Shown here: positions 59,801-64,000 of the stretch, in pieces
How the letters are laid out: each line of letters opens with the position of its first letter
How positions within the stretch are numbered: position 1 is the stretch's first letter
Assembly: GCA_004335735.1 (NCBI GenBank)
Contig: QAXK01000153.1
Coordinates: 32,186 to 96,185 of the forward strand
DNA length: 64,000 nt
Source: Chlorella sp. KRBP
Lineage: Eukaryota > Chlorophyta > Trebouxiophyceae > Chlorellales > Chlorellaceae
Direction: 5' to 3'
Program-made: the position numbers and the translations under genes
Notes under the pieces: generated by a model
Databases searched by the model: none
Told to the model about the DNA's origin: nothing
What the model saw: only the letters and a program-made list of their open reading frames with translations

Positions 59801-61252
59801 GGTCACCCACGCGGATGGTTCGCTGGCCCTCTGCACGGCAACAGGGTGCAGGCAACAGGGAGGAGCGCAGCAAGGTGTGAAATGCCTTCCTCTCTCTTGG
59901 CACGTGGACGGGGCTGGGCAGACCTGCACCTGATGACGCACGGACTGAGACTAAGACGAAAGCGGAGGAGGGTGGCTTTAACATGCTGACCTGCAGCTCA
60001 TGCTGGTGGCAGGCCAGCCCCAGGTCTGACAGCAGCACGTGTAGGCCGCTGTCCTCGTCCTCCTCCTCCTCCTCCTCGTCATCGCCCTGCTGGCTGGCCC
60101 TGGGCGCAAAGGCGCTGCTGGCCACCAGGATGTTGTCAGGCTTGATGTCCCTGCGAGCAGGGGCCGTGTGGCGCCACACACGCGAGTGAGGGGACCTTCC
60201 AAAGGCGCTACTTTACACTGGATACTAGTGCTCAGACGCCTCTGGCGGCGCGCATTGTCGTGCACATTGAGAGGACATGGTCATTGGCAGCAGCAGAAAT
60301 GTAGCCGTGCCGCACCTGTGCACCACGCCGGCGGCGTGCAGGCGCGCCAGGCCCGTGGCCAGCTGCACCGCCACCTGCAGCACGGCGCGCCACCCTGGCC
60401 GCCAGGCGGGTGTGGCGCCGTACATGAGGTGCGCCAGGCTGGGACCTGACAGGGGCATGACCAGCATGTAGCCGGGGGGAAGGCAACGGGCACCTGCACA
60501 CGCAGACGCACATGGGGGTGTTGCTCGCTTGCGCGTGCCCCTTGGGTGCAGCACCACCCTACACTGCACTGCCATCAAGTGAGCTCACCCAGCAGGGGCA
60601 TGATGTGGTGTGCGTGGCTGCCCAGGTCGCTCATGAGCTCCACCTCATGTCGGAAGCGCTCCATGTCGGCAGTGGTGCCCAGGCGAGGCACCTTGACAGC
60701 CACCGCCTGGCCCTGCCACCTGCGACACACGATGCCAGCTACTCACACTCACACTCACACTCACACTCTTGCCAGAATGAGCACGCCAAGTTTGGTTAGT
60801 CAGCCAGCGGCCTCGTCCGGCACTCACATGCACAGCACCACCTTGCCCTGCCCGCCCCGGGCGAGCACCCGGCCTGCGCTCAGACCAGTGAGCTCCGTCG
60901 CGTCCAAGGCCAGGGGCCGGCTGGACTGCTGACCGAGCGCCTTGGCCTGCGTGAGCGCGCGTGTGTGGCCGGGCGCGGCCGCGCAGTGTGTGGCCACCCT
61001 CCTCCCGCACACCGCACCACTGCTCCCGCACGAGGCACACCCGCAGCTGCTCCGTCCAGGTGCTGCTCTGGTGCTTTTGGCAGCTTGTGGTGAGTGGCCT
61101 ACCTTCGCCATGTCCCCACGCCGCACAGCCTCGGCCATCAATTGCAGCGCCACTCTCGTGGACAGCGTTGCGTGCTGGTGCAGCTGCCCTGCGGCGTGCT
61201 GCTCGTCGAGGAGAAGACCGTCGCGGCCAGCTGCAGCATCGTCCGGGGCCAT
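56846..61252 (-). CDS. Protein kinase / PP2C phosphatase fusion protein
   Basis: One polypeptide with an N-terminal kinase and C-terminal PP2C domain, roughly 1,100 residues in about a dozen exons from ATG 61252 to TGA 56846. Kinase: VLARGGQGKVVLC (P-loop), AVAVKVP, HRDIKPDNILV, an acidic insertion (~60,080), LLSDLGLA in place of DFG, GTQEYCGPELLM, DVFALAVTLNE, and RPTAAQVLEQLL at the end. PP2C: RDTWEDRHIL, ALFAVFDGHRGAAAAE, VANVGDGRAVLG, SRSIGDYDAKD, LGSDGLWDVV, STDNVTAMVVFLQ, the full metal-coordinating set. Linkers are Gln/Gly/His-rich. The layout matches the plant 'protein kinase and PP2C-like domain-containing protein' (type At2g40860), of unclear substrate. The frame upstream of 61252 lacks another ATG. 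Divergent from SEC13 by 193 bp. Confidence 0.86.
60741..60768. repeat. (CACTCA)n microsatellite in an intron of the kinase-PP2C gene
   Basis: About 4.5 copies of the hexamer cactca next to a splice site on the minus strand. It is short and intronic, with no coding consequence. Confidence 0.8.
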
Positions 61253-61445
61253 CCTTCCAGTCAAGAGGTAGCGCGTTGGTCAAAGTGTCAGTGTCGCTCT
61301 ATCCTCTGCTCTTTTCTGCTCTCCCTTCTCTCGTTCTCTGCCCTCATGCAAAAGGAGCAGCAGACGGCAGCTGCAGGAGCAAGGAGCAAGCAGCACAGGC
61401 ACCCAGAAGCACAGGTGTCCAGTGTGTGCACACACAGCAGGCGCC
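61253..61445. promoter_or_regulatory. Bidirectional upstream region of kinase-PP2C and SEC13 genes
   Basis: 193 bp between two divergent ATGs. The segment ~61,290-61,345 is unusually pyrimidine-rich on the plus strand (tctatcctctgctcttttct), compatible with a core promoter or initiator region for SEC13. Assignment is by position only. Confidence 0.45.
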
Positions 61446-62921
61446 ATGTCCACGTCTTTTGAGACTGGGCACCAGGACCAGGTGCACGACGCGCAGCTAG
61501 ACTACTACGGCAAGCGCCTCGCGACGTGCTCCTCGGACAAGACGATCAAAATCTTCGAGGTCGTGGGAGAGCACCACTCGCACGTCGCCGATCTCCGGGG
61601 GCACGAAGGTCCCGTGTGGCAGGTCTCCTGGGCGCACCCCAAGTTCGGCTCGCTGCTGGCGTCGTGCTCTTTCGACCACCGCATCATCGTCTGGAAGGAG
61701 GCGCAGGAGGGGCAGTGGCAGCAGGTAGCTGCACGCAAGATCTGCCTTCGCAGAGTCGTGCCCCGCGACTCTGAGCAGCCGCGGACCAGGAGCTGCAGCA
61801 GCTGAGGTGGTGTAGCACATGCATTCTGGCAGCTGGTGGACAGCAGGGCTGCGCTGGTGAACATGGGCGCATGCATGTCCCACCTCCGCGCTCCTCGCGC
61901 GCAGGTCTACTTCAGCCCCAGCACGCTGCACACAGGGTCCGTCAACAGCATCGCATGGGCGCCTCATGAGCTGGGCCTCATGCTGGCAGCGGCCTCTGCT
62001 GACGGCACCGTCTCCATTCTCGAGTACAACTCGGGGACAGCGCAGTGGGACACCACCAAGGTGCGCCAGCAGCTGCAGCTGTTGGTGCTGCAGCACAGCG
62101 CCCATGGGGCGCGGTGTGTGCGCATCAGGCGGGAAACACGTGTCTTGCTCCGCGTGTGCATGCACACGCACAGCTCCCTGGCACGCACGCCATCGGCGCG
62201 ACAGCGGTGTCCTGGGCACCAGCGTTGCAAGCGGGGACGCTCGTGTCCGGCAAGGCACCGCTAGCGCCAGCCAAGCGCCTGGTGTCAAGCGGCTGCGACA
62301 ACACAGTGCGGGTGAGCAGAAGGCTGGCGTTGTGAGCTGGCTGGCTGGTGGCGGTGGTAGCTTTGGAGGGGACGAGGCCAAGATTGCTTCACTGCTCACG
62401 TCACGGGTGCGCTGTGTGCGTCCATTGCATGCACGCCGCAGGTGTGGAGGTGCAACGAGGCAGGCCAGTGGGAGCAGGAGGAGGTGCTGGGTGGGCACAC
62501 GGACTGGGTGCGTGACGCGGCGTGGGCACCAAACCTGGGGCTCATGCGCTCCACTATTGCCAGCGGCGGGCAGGACGGGCAGGTGTTTGCCTGGAGCGAA
62601 CGGCCGGGCGGTGGAGGCTGGGACAAGAAGCTGGTGCACGACTTCAAGGTGAGCTGTGTTTGGACTGTCTGTGGACAAGCGTGCTGTCAACGGCTCTGGT
62701 TTCCTGGGGCGGGGGTTACTACTTATACCTAACGCTACTTAACCCTAACCCTAACCCTAACACATGCTTTTGCCCCGTCTTAATTCTGGTGTGCGCAGGT
62801 GCCGGTGTGGCGCGTGAGCTGGAGCGTGACTGGCACGCTCTTGGCAGTCTCTGACGGCAACAACAACGTGACACTTTGGAAGGAGAGCGTGGATGGCCTG
62901 TGGCAGCAGGTGGCGCACTGA
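61446..62921 (+). CDS. SEC13: SEC13, COPII coat / nuclear pore WD40 protein
   Basis: 300 residues in five exons, all phase 0 (61446-61724, 61905-62060, 62174-62311, 62442-62648, 62799-62921; 903 nt). It opens FETGHQDQVHDAQLDYYGKR and shows six WD-type blades: LATCSSDKTIKIFEV, LASCSFDHRIIVWKE, LAAASADGTVSILEY, LVSSGCDNTVRVWRC, IASGGQDGQVFAWSE, LAVSDGNNNVTLWKE. The ending (VTLWKESVDGLWQQVAH) is the characteristic SEC13 terminus, and the length is close to the family's ~300-320. SEC13 is an open six-bladed propeller completed by a blade from SEC31 in the COPII cage and from NUP145C/NUP96 in the Y-complex. The start is the first ATG after an in-frame gap and gives the full first blade. Confidence 0.95.
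62739..62761. repeat. Interstitial telomere-type (CCCTAA)3 tract in SEC13 intron 4
   Basis: Three perfect CCCTAA units plus partial ends lie 37 bp upstream of the last SEC13 exon, preceded by degenerate forms (ctaacgctactt). The G-strand unit is TTAGGG. The tract is internal to a spliced intron, not a chromosome end. Confidence 0.85.
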
Positions 62922-63060
62922 AGAGACCTTTGTTCGGACGCTGCTTGCGTGCAGTCGTGTAAAAATCTGTGCCACTCGTCGCTCGAGCGTCACCCTCGGA
63001 TGTTGCATCAGGATCAGACGTGGCAGGCAGGAGAGACCGCTGCAACTATGAGAGCAAGGT
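62922..63060 (+). terminator. SEC13 3' UTR with TGTAA poly(A) signal
   Basis: TGTAA at 62958-62962 follows the SEC13 stop by 36 bases, in the sense orientation and followed by an A-run (gtgtaaaaatctg). This is the expected green-algal poly(A) signal; cleavage would be about 10-20 bases downstream. Confidence 0.6.
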
Positions 63061-63097
63061 GCGGCCTGCAGAACACCAAGCCGCTCACAGCCGAAAC

Positions 63098-63229
63098 TGA
63101 AGTCGTGGGGCTATGAACCCGCACGCTGGCTTGCGCCAGGCCCCTCATGAGGGACGACTTCACTAGCCAGCGCACAGGCCCGTACTCGCACCACCCGAGG
63201 GTGGGGAGCCGGTACCTGGCGCTGGCTAG
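63098..63229. other. Two abutting stem-loops, possible structured RNA or cruciform
   Basis: First: TGAAGTCGT (63098-63106) pairs with ACGACTTCA (63154-63162), enclosing ggggc/gcccc and a nested CTGGC-ttgc-GCCAG hairpin. Second, starting at the next base: CTAGCCAGCGC (63163-63173) pairs with GCGCTGGCTAG (63219-63229), enclosing a CCACCC/GGGTGG hairpin. Both outer stems are perfect (9 and 11 bp) and the two units are 65 and 67 bases long. No tRNA, snRNA or known ribozyme signature was found. Confidence 0.5.
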
Positions 63230-63299
63230 CCTTGGACGGTAGACCCTGGCCTTGCGACGTCACCTACCTCCGCGCAGCCACACACGCACCAGGAGGACG

Positions 63300-63800
63300 A
63301 CGCAGCAGACGAGCAGACAAGCACACGAACATACCACTTGTGGTGGAGACTGTGCGCATGGCAAGCAGGAAGCAGCACATACCGAAAAAGCGACCTGTAG
63401 AGAAGTTGAGAGACTCAGACCTGCTCCTCCGCACCTGAAAAGCCACCAAGCACACGAAGAGCACCAGCGCACACCGCACCCACAAGGCAAGCGCCAAACA
63501 CACGAACATACCCGCTGTGGTGGGGACTGAGCGCATGGCAAGCAGGAAGCAGCACATACCGAAAAAGCGACCTGTAGAGAGGTTGAGAGACTCAGACCTG
63601 CTCCTCCGCACCTGAAAAGCCACCAAGCACACGAGGAACACGAGCGTACACCGCACCCACCAGGCAAGCGCCAAACACAGGGCCATGCTGCAGACGGTGA
63701 AGTCAAGAAGTCACACATACCGAAAAAGCGACCTGTAGAGAGGTTGAGAGACTCAGACCTGCTCCTCCGCACCTGAAAAGCCACCAAGCACACGTAGAGC
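63300..63800. repeat. Tandem minisatellite, ~80-bp core repeated three times at 177 and 161 bp
   Basis: A conserved core (cataccgaaaaagcgacctg ... gaaaagccaccaagcacacg) occurs at about 63377-63456, 63554-63633 and 63715-63794. Copies 1 and 2 also share flanking sequence across the whole 177-bp unit; copy 3 differs upstream of the core. Because 177 is a multiple of three, long repetitive minus-strand frames result. They are Cys/Ser-rich with no domain and are not called as a gene. Confidence 0.8.
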
Positions 63801-64000
63801 ACGCGCACAAACCGCACAACAAGCACGCCAGCCCCCATGCCCAGAGCCGCCCTAAAGCCCTCCCGTGCAGCATGAGGCAGAAGCGAACCATGGAGGTGAG
63901 GAGGTGAGTAGCGCGCCGTGGAGGTGAAGCAGGTGGCCATGGGTGCCGAAAGACCTGTGGCAACAGAAGAACAGTCCACGCACACGCCACCGCCGCGCCA
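63801..64000. other. Right-edge region, no gene recognised
   Basis: Repeat-flanking sequence running off the window. A minus-strand frame continues through it from the repeat but shows no domain, start context or splice support. Nothing else was seen. Confidence 0.4.

Noticed and set aside
61497..62690. 397-codon minus-strand frame over SEC13
   Set aside because: SEC13 on the plus strand has five in-phase exons and WD40 motifs; the antisense frame has none.
62739..62761. Chromosome end
   Set aside because: The telomere-like units lie within a spliced intron with coding exons on both sides.
63091..63235. Hammerhead ribozyme (a CGAAAC precedes one stem)
   Set aside because: The CTGATGA core is absent at the required place after the other stem, so the catalytic core cannot form.
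63300..63800. CRISPR array
   Set aside because: Only three long, imperfect units with unequal, partly homologous spacing in a eukaryotic context; this is a minisatellite.

Overview
The window is nuclear DNA of a flagellated green alga, most likely a chlorophycean of the Chlamydomonas/Volvox group. Evidence: very high GC, genes split into many short exons by introns of roughly 70-150 bp with GT(G/A)..CAG borders, long Gln and Ala homopolymer tracts, and several genes of flagellar or algal type (p25-alpha/TPPP protein, CALK-type Aurora-like kinase, axonemal dynein assembly factor, TmcB-like PAS receptors). There is no operon or bacterial signal. Exons were joined by eye from splice motifs, reading phase and family similarity. 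For seven genes the summed exons divide by three and end on a stop. Splice positions may be off by 1-2 bases.

Layout, left to right. (1) 1-5504 (-): EF-hand-like/p25-alpha protein with a giant Ala-rich coiled coil, cut off by the left edge. (2) 6266-9146 (-): CALK-like Aurora kinase. (3) 9588-13029 (-): TKL-type kinase with a large activation-loop insertion. (4) 13210-14209 (+): GNAT acetyltransferase. (5) 14476-20239 (-): inward-rectifier K+ channel with two successive cytoplasmic Kir domains and a 540-residue polyQ tail. (6, 7) 20741-33864 and 35269-48129 (-): two giant TmcB-like membrane proteins with PAS domains, head to tail, each about 2,400 residues and nearly 50 exons. (8) 48726-53681 (-): HEAT-repeat dynein assembly factor DNAAF5/HEATR2. 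(9) 53920-55832 (-): sedoheptulose-bisphosphatase family enzyme that appears to lack both a transit peptide and the redox-cysteine loop. (10) 55907-56680 (+): small ubiquitin-fold protein. (11) 56846-61252 (-): protein kinase/PP2C phosphatase fusion. (12) 61446-62921 (+): SEC13. (13) 62922-64000: no confident gene; two abutting stem-loops and a 160-177 bp tandem repeat.

Themes: cilium assembly and length control (genes 1, 2, 8) and membrane or phospho-signalling (genes 3, 5, 6, 7, 11). Three gene pairs are divergent over short shared upstream regions: 3/4 (180 bp), 9/10 (74 bp), 11/12 (193 bp). The most novel items are the Kir channel with a tandem cytoplasmic domain, the duplicated PAS receptors with discordant introns and an oddly conserved intron, and the SBPase-like enzyme without plastid hallmarks.
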